This document shows positions 11,633-21,241 of a DNA stretch of 64,000 bases, in pieces. The stretch's first letter is position 1. The number at the start of each line of letters is the position of its first letter. Source of the stretch: Celoporthe dispersa (taxonomy: Eukaryota > Ascomycota > Sordariomycetes > Diaporthales > Cryphonectriaceae); NCBI GenBank assembly GCA_016584495.1, contig WAID01000009.1, positions 4,030,001-4,094,000 of the forward strand. Direction: 5' to 3'. The translations under genes and the position numbers were made by a program. Below the pieces are notes generated by a model, which had not been told where the DNA came from, ran no database searches, and was given only the letters and a program-made list of their open reading frames with translations.

Positions 11633-14600
11633 ATGGCCCCAAGCAAGGCTCAGAGCGCGCCCTACAGCAAGGACGAGAAGGTCCTGTGCTTCCACCATGA
11701 GATGCTCTATGAGGCCAAGATCCTCGAGATCCAGCCGAGTGACGATGGGCTGTACCTGTACAAGATTCACTACAAGGGATGGAAGGCTTCTTGGGATGAC
11801 TGGGTGCCTCAGGACCGCATCCGCAAGTTCAACGATGAGAACAGAGAGCTTGCCAAACAGCTCATGGACCAGGCCCGCGCGAACATGCAGAAGCACTCCA
11901 AGCCTGCCAAGAAAGCTGCTCTGAAGAACGGCTCGGACTTCAGCTCTGCTCGTGGTAGTGAGGAGCGGACCGGTGGTGCTGCGACCGCTTCTGGGCGTGG
12001 CCCCCGACGAACGAGGGACTTTGATATGGAGCTTGTGAGTACTGCCCTTGAGTTTTCCTATTGTATTCCCTTTCCGTTTCGTATCATTTCATTGTGAATT
12101 TTCTGGGATGTCGGAGTTATGTTCGAAGAAACGAGTGAAGAGAAGGGGAGGCGAGGGAGAGGGGAAAAAAAGAAAAAAAGGGCTGGGCTTCAGGGCTAGG
12201 AGTTCGATGGGTTGGGGGCATTGATCCTGTCACCCACTTCACTTGGGATACTTTCAACCATCTTGGTTGTTATTGTGGTCGAACTACCTGAATGGGGTGC
12301 TCCAGCAGCTTCTACCTCTGCTATTAGCACTACCAGGAGAAAAAAAACCTCCCCCCATTGTGAAAAGTTGATGGGGCAGCACGACAACAGCTGCAGCTTT
12401 TTTACTTCAACGCGACTCCTACCAACAACCTACACCACCACCAACTTCGAATCAACAACCACAGCAACAAACTGTCTTTCGGATTCTTTCTCAACCTGCA
12501 ATCGGATTTGTTCCATCAGACTCTTCATCATCCATCCTTCTATCGTCTGCATCAGCATCGTACATCTCATTCAGTCTTGACCTGTACTTCGGACCATCTG
12601 CATCCCATCGAACTCCCACCAGCCAACTGCGGACAGCAACCTTCGAGCCACGCTCTACAGCAACGCGTTCTGCATCCAGAATCGTCTCAGCCTCAATACC
12701 CCATTTCCCTTTCCTTCAATTCCAGAAGGTTCAGTGTCTTTGTGTTGCCTATCACAGGTCGCGTTCGTGTCAGTTGTTCTAGGACGCGTCTCAACATCAC
12801 CATACGTTGAATTCCTTTCATCTGCCCTCCATCATTGCCCTTCATCGTTTCATCGCAAGATACCCTTTTGTTTTCCCATACACACACATACACGAGGAAG
12901 CGTTGCACCATCTGCACCGATTCCTACACGCGCAACACCATCTCCGCAACGTCAGCTGCATCGACGTCTCGGAATCACCACCACCTCACCACACTCTCTG
13001 CTTGATACTCTCTACAATGCCTCGCTCTAGATCCACGAAGCAACCCCAGGCCACCATGGCCCAGGGCAGCGATTCAACCTTGGCTACCGAGGAGTCTATC
13101 ACGGAGATGACCAAAGAGTGCGAGAAGAAGGAGAAGAAGTGGCTTGTGACTAGTGCCAAATACGATTTCAAGCGCCCCTGGGAGTTTGGTGTCAATCCTC
13201 TGAACCGGTACACCGACCGCTACGTCAAGTACGTCAATGGTGAACCCGTCTGTCAGGACCCGCCTCGTATCCACGAGAGTGCCGACCATTACAAGGTCCG
13301 CACCGACAGGCAGGTCGCCGCCTGCGTGGTCAAGGAGCACCCGCGAATTGAAGCGGTAAAGGATAGTAAAGGCAGGGCCCCCGCCAACCTTCGCAACTGG
13401 TACGACGGCGTCCCAAACGATACCATTCTTCCAACCGCCGGTGTCGCCCCTGAGGATCGTGCTCAGTTCAACCAAGAGGTACGAGATGCTCAGCGCGAGG
13501 ATCAGCTGCAGGCTCTCGGAACCCTACGCGATCCTATTGCCCAGAAGACGCGCAAGGGGCGACGTGAAGCTCTGGCTGCCAAGAAGGCTGCGGGAGCGGC
13601 AGAGATCCCTGCTCTCATTCGCAGTAGTAGACGACTGCGAGGACAAGACCCCGCGGATGCCGACAACCGGGATGAGGACCAGGCTGCGACCGTTTTACTA
13701 TCGCGCGGTGGACAGCTAGATGTGCAGGCTCCCCTCAGCGCCTTGCGAAGCACACTCGGCGACAGTGACATCCCGTCGGCTGATGAAGATGCAGCAAGCC
13801 AGGATGAGTGGCGCGCCGATGTCTACATGACGAAGCTGGCTCAGAAAGCTCCAGATGTCTCCTTCATCCAGCAGAAGAAGCCTAGTGTCTCCTCCACCCA
13901 GCAGAAGGACGCCAGTGTCTCTGTCAAGCAGATTAGGTCCACTGTCTCTTCCGCTCAGCAAGAGAAGCCCAGTATCTCCTCCACCCAGCAGAAGGACGCC
14001 AGTGTCTCTGTCAAGCAGATCAGGTCCACTGTCTCCTCCGCCCAGCAAGAGAAGTCCAGTGTCTCCGCCCAGCAGACGAAGTCCAGTGTCTCCTCCGCTC
14101 AGCAGACGAAGTCCAGCAATGCTGGCCTGATTACTGACACGAATGCTCCTCTGGCCACTGTGGGCGATGGCAAGCATGACAGCCCGCCTTCGGCGGCATC
14201 TGCCAACCCTGAGACGCACGGCATCAAAGATCATGCGTCCGAGGCTTGCGAAATCAAGCCTGCAGAGAAGCAGTCCAAGGACAGCAGCCGAGTCAAGCCA
14301 GCTGCAACAGCACCCAAGAAGAGGGCCCAGCCAAAGACCGCAGCTACGAAGAAGGCCGGTACTCCTGCTCCGAACATTGAACTTAAGCCTTGCGTTTCCA
14401 AGAAGCGCAAGGCTGAGGAGGGCGGAGAGGCGCCTGCGAAACGTCCTCGAATCGGCAGGGCTTGCAACATGTGTCGGGTCAAGAAGACCAAATGCGATGG
14501 TGGAAGTCCTTGTGAGGCCTGCGCCAAGCGGTTTTTCGAGTGCGGGTACGACGCCACTAGCCAGGCAGAGACCCATGTGAAGGATGAGAAGTCTCATGGC

Positions 14601-15759
14601 GGCGGACCGTCTGGAGATGGTCCTTCTGTCGGCGATCCCTCCGGGGGCAAAAAGCTGCCCCGAGGTCCCAAGCTCAAGGGCTCTAACGGGGGCCCGTCCT
14701 CAGCCGGCCACGCCAAGTCTGCCACCTCTGGTGCCGAGAAAACCGGCCAGCGAAAGAGGAAGCATGACCACGACGGTCCTGGTGCCAGCATGGATGCGCC
14801 AGCCACGAAGCGAACCAAGCTCAAGTCCTCACGCTCTCCAGAAATCCCCCAGCCCGATGACCCATCTGTGAAAACCCAGCCTGCAGGGGCTGAAAACTCC
14901 CGGGGCGCAAAGTTGCGGTCCCCGATTCGGGAGCACGCCTCTATTTTGGGCATTGATTTCCTTCTACCGTCTGAAGAGACAGACAAGCAGCGCATCACAG
15001 CTGCTGTCTCAAACATCCTATTGGGATGGAAGGCCGAGAGGGCCCAACAGAAGGCAAATGTTGACAGTCGTGAACAGGAAGATGCATTTCACAGCAAACC
15101 TTCTATTAAGCTGTGGTTCCCTGACCACCTGAAGGGCTTGCTCGTCGATGACTGGGAGAATGTCACTAAGAACCAGCAGCTTGTGGAACTCCCCCCACAA
15201 GAAGGCGACCGTGGAGAAGATTCTTCAGGACTACCTGGATTACGAGAAGCCCTGCCGGGCGGGCGACGACACACAGATCGACATCCTGGAGGAGACTATC
15301 AGCGGCCTTCGAGAGTACTTTGACAAAGCTCTCGGTCGGATTCTGCTGTACCGGTAATGCTACCCATGACCGCAATTCCTGTATGTGCTGCGGAATAACT
15401 AATACTGGCATTAGCTTCGAGCGCCTGCAGTACGCTGAGCAGCTGAAGGAGTGGAACGGAGAGCAAGGACCAAGCACCACATACGGAGCTGAGCACCTGA
15501 GCCGATTGCTTGGTAAGTCTTACCCTGGGGATGTCCTTATTTCCTTTTCCCACCGAATCTCCACCGAATCTAGCTGACGCAATGGCCAGTGTCCCTGCCG
15601 GAGCTGATCACTCAAACGAATATGGACTTACAGTCCGTCACACGTCTCCGGGAAGAGCTTACAAAGTTCACCAACTGGCTCTGCAAAAACTACGAGGCCT
15701 ACTTCCTCGATGAATACATGGTTCCCGGCACTGAATATGTGGAGAAGGCGCGCGGTTAG
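11633..15759 (+). CDS. eaf3: Eaf3/MRG15 chromodomain-MRG protein (NuA4 and Rpd3S subunit), interrupted by a 3-kb intron
   Basis: Reads methylated H3K36 and bridges the NuA4 acetyltransferase and Rpd3S deacetylase complexes. Exon 1 (11633-12034) encodes the chromo-barrel (VLCFHHEMLYEAKI, YKIHYKGWKASWDDWV) and ends GPRRTRDFDMEL. The MRG domain lies 3 kb away in exons 15078-15353, 15415-15512 and 15590-15759 (KPSIKLWFPDHLKGLLVDDW, YGAEHLSRLLVSLPELI, WLCKNYEAYFLDEY). Joining donor GTGAGT at 12035 to the CAG ending at 15077 is phase 0 and gives DMEL-EDAFHSKPSIKL. Removing one C from the C6 run 15191-15196 (to read LVELPHKKATVEK) then yields 314 residues, normal for Eaf3. The 3043-base intron is exceptional for a fungus and holds another long reading frame (next entry). 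The splice across it is inferred; it needs RNA evidence. Confidence 0.8.
12035..13016 (+). promoter_or_regulatory. Intronic promoter and leader of the nested Zn2Cys6 frame
   Basis: The first 980 bases of the eaf3 intron contain no long useful frame. They resemble a fungal promoter: purine-rich tracts at 12140-12180, then a long pyrimidine- and CAAC-rich stretch (12410-12640 and 12890-13000) typical of leaders, ending in CTACAATGCC at the candidate start. Inference from composition only. Confidence 0.4.
13017..15759 (+). CDS. Zn2Cys6 protein nested in the eaf3 intron and fused in frame to the MRG domain
   Basis: An unbroken frame from ATG 13017 reads through the eaf3 splice acceptor at 15077 straight into the MRG domain without a stop. 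As sequenced it ends at 15323 after the C6 run 15191-15196; with that run corrected and the two eaf3 3' introns removed it would end at 15759 with about 867 residues. Seen: an unrecognised N-terminal region rich in charged residues (WEFGVNPLNRYTDRYVKY), a 29-residue tandem repeat of VSS-QQ-K type (about residues 281-370), Lys-rich linkers, and a binuclear zinc cluster at residues 483-509 with Cys spacing 2-6-5-2-6 (ACNMCRVKKTKC, CEACAKRFFEC). Zn2Cys6 domains are usually N-terminal; here it is internal. A DNA-targeted MRG protein is my inference. Alternatives: an independent gene ending in an undetected exon, or an ORF merged by rearrangement. Confidence 0.55.
13894..14067 (+). repeat. 87-bp in-frame tandem repeat, two copies plus degenerate units
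   Basis: The segment starting CCACCCAGCAGAAGGACGCC at 13894 recurs at 13981, an 87-base period equal to 29 codons. Shorter degenerate units (VSS-AQQ-TKSS) flank it up to about 14120. It is in frame with the Zn2Cys6 ORF. Confidence 0.8.
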
Positions 15760-16057
15760 GGAGCCGACGCGCCTGAGTCTGCACAGGCTAGTGTCGCGGC
15801 TACGGGCTCATTGAGCAACGAAGGCATTCCTGGCCCTACGAGACCCCCCGAATGGCGAGGGAAATTCCAAGAAGAAGAGACACGCGAAGACGCAGGGCGG
15901 CTCTGAAGCAAAGGCCTCTGGAAAGAGGAAGGCCGTCGCCTGCTTCAACGAAGACCTCAACAGCTCACAGCCCGTGGCAGACGATAGTGACAGGGAGTCT
16001 TCTCCTTCTCCCAAGAGGCAACGCCGAACTCGCACCCATCGCAAGAAGGCAGCCTAA
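15760..16057 (+). other. Coding-like tail downstream of the eaf3 stop
   Basis: After the TAG at 15757-15759 the same frame continues open for about 28 codons (GADAPESAQASVAATGSLSN). If one base is removed from the C6 run 15844-15849, it goes on for another 70 codons of nuclear-protein-like sequence (SKKKRHAKTQ, SPSPKRQRRTRTHRKKAA) to TAA at 16055-16057. Eaf3 proteins normally end where the TAG is, so this could be an alternative C terminus for the nested Zn2Cys6-MRG product, a readthrough extension, or a relic. Confidence 0.4.
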
Positions 16058-17566
16058 GCAGCTCGCGTTTCGCGCAAGGGGGTAGAGATCTCAAGGAAGT
16101 TCTCGACCCGCTACCTTCTCATGCACGAGGCCAAACACACTTCGCAACGACACAGAACTGGCGGAACCTGGTACCCTTTTCCACAACCATCCCTTTCATT
16201 TTCTTGTCTCTCGAATCCAGGCTCCTGTGCATCATCCAGTTGGATGCCTCTTCTCTCTCTCACTGCAAACAAAAGATTGCAGATCCATCAAGCTCTTGAC
16301 ACAACTACCATTTCCTGTTTGAGAGACCACAACACCCCACAGCTTTCGGGTTCATCACAAAAAACTTGTACTTCTATTCTTTTTTTTTCTTCCTGCTTTT
16401 TGCTCTTGGTCCTGCGGCTTCTTGATGGCGCCATGGACTTGCCTTTCTGCCTCTGCTCACTGTGGATGAGGCATACGACCAAGCGCTTTCTGTCTCAGCT
16501 CATTTTGAATGAGGAGGCATACGATGATACAAATAAAGCTTGGATCCGAGCTTTTAGTTTCTCAACTTTCTCAATTGTGGCCCTATGATCTGGGGCCGTT
16601 GCCACACTTTGCGATTTCGGGGCACGGTACATGCTGAGAGAGGGCATGCTGGCCTACTTTATTTTCGGAGCAAAACCATTACGACTTGCGGACTTACAGA
16701 ACTACAGAGGAGGAGGGGCTTCCACTGTACCATGAGGTGAGAAGGCAGCAGATGTGACACAGGAGGTGAGACGTCAAAATGTTTGACGGGATTCTCGTAC
16801 CATACTGGGAAGTCAGCCGTCATCCGTCCAGATTCTAGGGAGGCGGGGATATTGTTTTGTCTGCAGCGGCAGAGGGTTTGCTGGATGGATTTGTGGACGG
16901 ACTCTTGATTTTTCGATTTCGTCTTGAGCTTTGATGAATGGTACTTGTTGATGGTGCCCAGGCTATTCTGGGCTGGATGATTAGGAGGCTTCGGAGACGG
17001 AATTCTACTTCATAGACAATGGACACGGTACATGGAATAGTCCTTGCGATGCCATCTTTTTGTGTGATGTTTGATTCAAAAATAAAATAAAATAAGGCGG
17101 GGGAGGGAAAGGCGTGGCATGGCGAAAAAGTTGTCAAGATGATGGGATTTTTAGCCAGTGTGATAGTATGGCAAGTATATGTGTACAGTCCTTTTTCTCC
17201 CCCCTCCTCCACCGAGACATCCCAGAGCCCATCCTCGGGACGTCTCCTGGCAATGTTCCACAGTGGTGATGCTCTGCAAATCTGCTCCCTTCCTCTAGCG
17301 TAGACGTGGTTGAGGCACGCCTCCTTGCGTGTAGCTCTCCTCTGGCTACCGAGACAAGCCACCAAGCCAGACCGTTCACGTCTTGGTCGGTGGTGCTCGG
17401 GCATGTTTAGCCAGCTGTGCGTCTGGCTTTTTCCCTCCTACCACCCACGTGAGCCCCCCTCTGGATACTATCCTCTCGAGTCCGACAATGAAGTCCGAGC
17501 AACATCCCTCCGTCTCGTCGCCGTCTTCTTCGTCATCATCATCATCTTCTTCCTCCTCTTCCTCCT
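16058..17566. other. Gene-free stretch
   Basis: Frames here (for example 16835-17404 on the minus strand) lack recognisable domains and are interrupted by low-complexity sequence. A TCA/TCT-rich tract lies at 17525-17575, just past the stop of the uL30m gene. Confidence 0.5.
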
Positions 17567-17848
17567 TCACCTCTCCACCCTCTTCTCAACCCAGTACCCC
17601 CTCTCTGGTGCCCGCGCCGCCCTCATCTCCGCCGCGCTCGGCCGTCTGTCCACCTCCTCCACACGCACCAGCTCCTTCACCTTCATGATCATGCCCGCGA
17701 ACTGTGGGTGGACCGGGTGGTAGACGGTGCGGCCGCGCTTGTGTAGGCCCAGGGCGGCGAGGACGTCTCGGGTGCGCTGGGGCATACCTATTGAGGAGCG
17801 GTGGAGGGTTATGCGGAAGAAGGAGGCAGCTGGGGCGGTGGTGGCCAT
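17567..17848 (-). CDS. mrpL33: Mitochondrial large-subunit ribosomal protein uL30m (MrpL33)
   Basis: A 93-residue intronless frame, MATTAPAASFFRITLHRSSI onwards, with the L30 core: FFRITLHRSSIGMPQRTRDV, LGLHKRGRTVYHP, GMIMKVKELVRVEEV. This short alpha-beta protein is in the large subunit of the mitochondrial ribosome; length and order of segments fit the fungal mitochondrial L30/MRPL33 family. The N-terminal dozen residues could be a weak import signal, as is usual in this small protein. No neighbour shares its function. Confidence 0.85.
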   Translation of the reverse strand: MATTAPAASFFRITLHRSSIGMPQRTRDVLAALGLHKRGRTVYHPVHPQFAGMIMKVKELVRVEEVDRRPSAAEMRAARAPERGYWVEKRVER

Positions 17849-19164
17849 CTTGTCGGTCGGGGCGGGTTGCCCTCGCTCGTCTGTTGGTCTTTCTCGGGGT
17901 GAGGACTAAGCTGCGTATCGGGGGGGGGGGGGGGCAGCGTGTGGGAGGGCCTGGTAGGAGAAACTGCATGAGTACCGGACAGGACAGCACAGGAGGGCTC
18001 CTTCCTACCTTCGTTATTCTTGCCGAGCCGCCGCGGTCGCAAAACCCCAGTGGTAGATATATGTGCGGAGGGAAAAAAACGAGAGGGTGCCGGAGCTCGC
18101 GCAGGCTCGAGAGGAACTCTGGACTGTGACGTGAAGTCGTTCAGAAAAATCCCCAGACAGAAGCTACTCCCGGCAGGCTAAGTAAGAGAGCAAGTACAAA
18201 CAACACGTGGTCCGTGCACGCCCAACACTCAACACTTGCCTGCCAATTAGAGTCAGCAGTCCTGGACTTTCCCACTACTCCGCTACCTCACTCACAGGTT
18301 GTCACGATGAGTTAAGTAGCAGTCATAGCCTCCTATAAATAAAAGCCCGCTGCCCTATTATAGTTTTTTTTTTTTTTTTTTTTTTTTTGGGCTAACTTTC
18401 CCCCCCTCTGTATGATGGTTACTTGCTTCTGAGGGGTTAGACGGAATAAGACTCCTTAAAGGTACACTCGTATCACCCGGGTGGTGAGAACGCGCGCCTT
18501 CTCCGGGCCAGCGTGAGCCTTGGCCTTCTCTCGGCGTGCTTTGTTGTTTATGATGCCTTTCCCAGTGAATCATGGCAGCGTAGGGTACAGCAGCAGTCCG
18601 GCGTGATTATCAGGGCCTAGACTGCACTGGAAAAGCCAGCCATTTACTAATGCCTTGGGATTCCTTTTAGACAGAAGCACGAACCATCCTAATGCAAGAT
18701 GGATATCTACCCCTCTTTGCTTGGTCTTTTGTCAACTGTTTGAGGCTGGGACAGTCACCAGCCAGCCGGCGATTATGCGAGGAGCCAGCATAGTCGCAGC
18801 ATTGGCCATTCCGGCTGGGTATACCCTTCTGCTGCGATGTCACCTCAAGTTTTGTTGGACAGGTGACGCATGGAGGGAGAGGTGTGGACAGTGTCGTACA
18901 GCCAAGAGGCTTGAGAGAAGACCTCACTTGAGATGTAGCAGTGGACAAGAGGCAGGCAGGAGGAACTTGCGTGTATGATGTTGACGTGCTCAATTTCAAA
19001 AATCCCTTCTATTTGCTAAGAACCGCGGCAAAACCAGCCTGGAGCTAATCATTACTACACGAGGCATCACAGAAAAACCGAACAGCCCCATTCTGCACCT
19101 TGACTTCTTGTAGATACATGTCTCGAACAACGCCCTCTCCTCCACCCTCCCTGCCCCCTGCAGC
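17849..19164. other. Gene-free stretch
   Basis: Contains the uL30m promoter, a G12-13 tract near 17920, a T25 tract at 18364-18388 and the 3' flank of acl1. I checked 18380-18620 for tRNA or 5S rRNA signals and found none that hold up. Confidence 0.5.
18364..18388. repeat. T25 homopolymer
   Basis: Uninterrupted run of 25 T in intergenic DNA. No poly(A)-tailed element can be recognised beside it. Confidence 0.8.
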
Positions 19165-21241
19165 TTACACCGACACCTCGACACGGCCCTCGCCGCCTGG
19201 CCGCCCCTGCTGGGACAGCTGGGGGAGCAGGTACGTGATGTCGTCCCAGGGGTGACGGTACAGACCGGTCCGCAGTCTCTTCTGGTCGAGGAAGTGGGCG
19301 ATGAGACCGATCGACCGGCCGAGCACGAACAGTCCGTTCAGGACACCCATGGACAGGTAGTCCTCGGCCTCCTCGGCGCTGAAGGCACCGCAGTTGCGGA
19401 GCAGGTCCACGAAGCAGACAGCAATGCAGCCGTCCACGTTCAGGATCAGGTTGTCCTTCTTGGAGGTGGTGACCGTCTCGACCGCCAGGGCGTAGTCGAG
19501 CAGCTTGGAGCTGGGGAACTTGGACTTGACAAACTCCTTGACGAGCTCGACGCGCAGGTCGGGGTTGTTCCGCGACTTGATGCGGTGGCCGATACCGGGG
19601 ATGAGCTTGTTGGCCTTGCGCATCGAGTCGACAAAGTCACGGGGGCTGAGGCCCTTGTCGAAGGCCTTGGTGAACTCCTCGGCCGCGCCGTCCAGCGCAC
19701 CGCCGAAGCGGGAGCCGATGGTGAGCAGACCGCTGACCAGCGCGCTGATCAGGTCCTTGCCGGCACGCGTGGTGATGATGGTGTTCATGGCACCAGACAC
19801 GGCGGGGCCGTGGTCGGCCGTGAGCATGAGGACCATCTCCAGGAACTTGGAGGCGTAGTCGGGCAGCCGGCGGCGGAACCACAGCAGGGACATGACACCG
19901 CCGATGCCAATGTCCTCCTTGAAGACGTCCGAGATGGGCATGCCCGCGTACAGGAGCTCCTGGCCACGGTCGTCGGAGATGGTGGAGATGAAGGCGGCCG
20001 GCTTGCGGATGAGGCCGAGCTCCTGCGCCCACGAGTAGTCCATGGGGATCTTGGGCACCGCAGGCTCGGCCTGGGGCTTGATGGTGCCCTTGGACACGAG
20101 GTCGTCGTAGACCTGTTTCAGGAGGCCGGGCATGTCCTCAAAGGTCTTGGGCACGTGGAAGCCGGCCTCGGCCATCTTCTTGTTCTTCATGGCCGCCGTC
20201 TCGAGCTGGGAGTTGGCGAAGGATCCGGCGTGGCCGAACTGCACCTCCGTCTTGAACATGCTGGCGCAGGTACCGATGGCCCACGCGACGATGGGCTTGG
20301 TGATGATGCCCTGCTTGACGGCGTCGATGACCTTGTACTCCTCCACGCCGCCGACCTCGCCGAGCAGCACCATGACCTTGCACTCCGGGTCGGCCTGGTA
20401 CCGCAGCATGTGGTCGATGAAGGTGGTGCCGGGATACCGGTCACCGCCGATGGCCACACCCTCGTAGACACCATCCGTGTTGTTCGCGATGATGTTGTTG
20501 AGCTCGTTGGACATACCGCCCGACTTGGAGACGTAGGCAACCGAGCCCTTGCGGTACAGCTTGGAGGCGACGATGTTGTCCATCATGCCACCCGTGTTGC
20601 CGATCTTGAAGCAGCCGGGCTTGATGCCACCGACGGTAGCGGGACCGATGATGGTCACGCCCTTCTTCTTGGCCACGTGCGCAATCTCACGGGCGCGCTG
20701 TCCTCTTCATGTCAGCCTCCTGTCTGGTCCTCGCCCTACCTTGCTGGAGGAGAGAAGGGGGGGGGGGTTGGTTTGGTTTGGCGTTACTTACCCTCTCCGG
20801 CACGCCCTCGGCGATGATGGCGATGGTCTTGATCTGGGGGTTCTCCATGAGCTCCATGGTGGAGCTGTACACACTTCGGGAGGAGGCGAAGTTGACGACG
20901 ACGTCGACGTCGGGGTGCTTGGAGATGGCCTTGGAGACCTCCTGGTAGACGGGCAGGAGGGTCTCGCTGGTGCCCCAGTACATCTTGCTCACGAACTGGC
21001 CGCCAAAGGTGTAGATGATGCCGGCGACCGAGGGGGTGGCGCGCTTGCAGATGAAGTCGAAGTCGAGCATGCCCTGGACGGCACGGGGCTGCATGCCGTA
21101 GACGAAACATCTCGTCTTGTCGTTGAAGAGGGCATGGCCGGGCAGGGGGGTGAGAGGCCTGCTGGGCGCCGCGAAGCGGGTGATGTTGTCGTTGGCAGAC
21201 AGGCTGCTCGGTGGCGCCGTGCCGTTCGTGGTAGCAGCCAT
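19165..21241 (-). CDS. acl1: ATP-citrate lyase subunit 1 (CoA-ligase/citrate-synthase-like subunit)
   Basis: With subunit 2 it cleaves cytosolic citrate with ATP and CoA to acetyl-CoA and oxaloacetate, supplying lipid, sterol and acetylation pathways. Exons 21241-20792 and 20697-19165, joined in phase 0 (EGVPER-RAREIAHVAKKK), give 660 residues, as usual for ascomycetes. The N-terminal part is the CoA-binding, succinyl-CoA-synthetase-like region with the phospho-His loop VQFGHAGSFANSQ. The C-terminal part is citrate-synthase-like, with PGIGHRIKSRNNPDLR and VDGCIAVCFVDLLRNCG. No frame problem is seen. It is divergent from acl2, the arrangement known from other Sordariomycetes. Both genes are presumably co-expressed, but the spacer is 3.7 kb, long for a shared promoter. 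Confidence 0.95.

Noticed and set aside
16835..17404. 189-residue minus-strand frame
   Set aside because: No family resemblance, low-complexity segments and position in the 3' flank of another gene.
18364..18388. T25 tract as the tail of a retroelement
   Set aside because: No target-site duplication, reverse-transcriptase frame or repeat body adjoining it.
18380..18620. Possible tRNA or 5S rRNA gene
   Set aside because: No paired acceptor stem, no B-box GGTTCGANNCC and no 5S-like core on inspection.
19252..20817. 521-residue + strand open frame
   Set aside because: Antisense shadow of acl1; repetitive Leu/Val/Gly/Asp composition and no recognisable motif.
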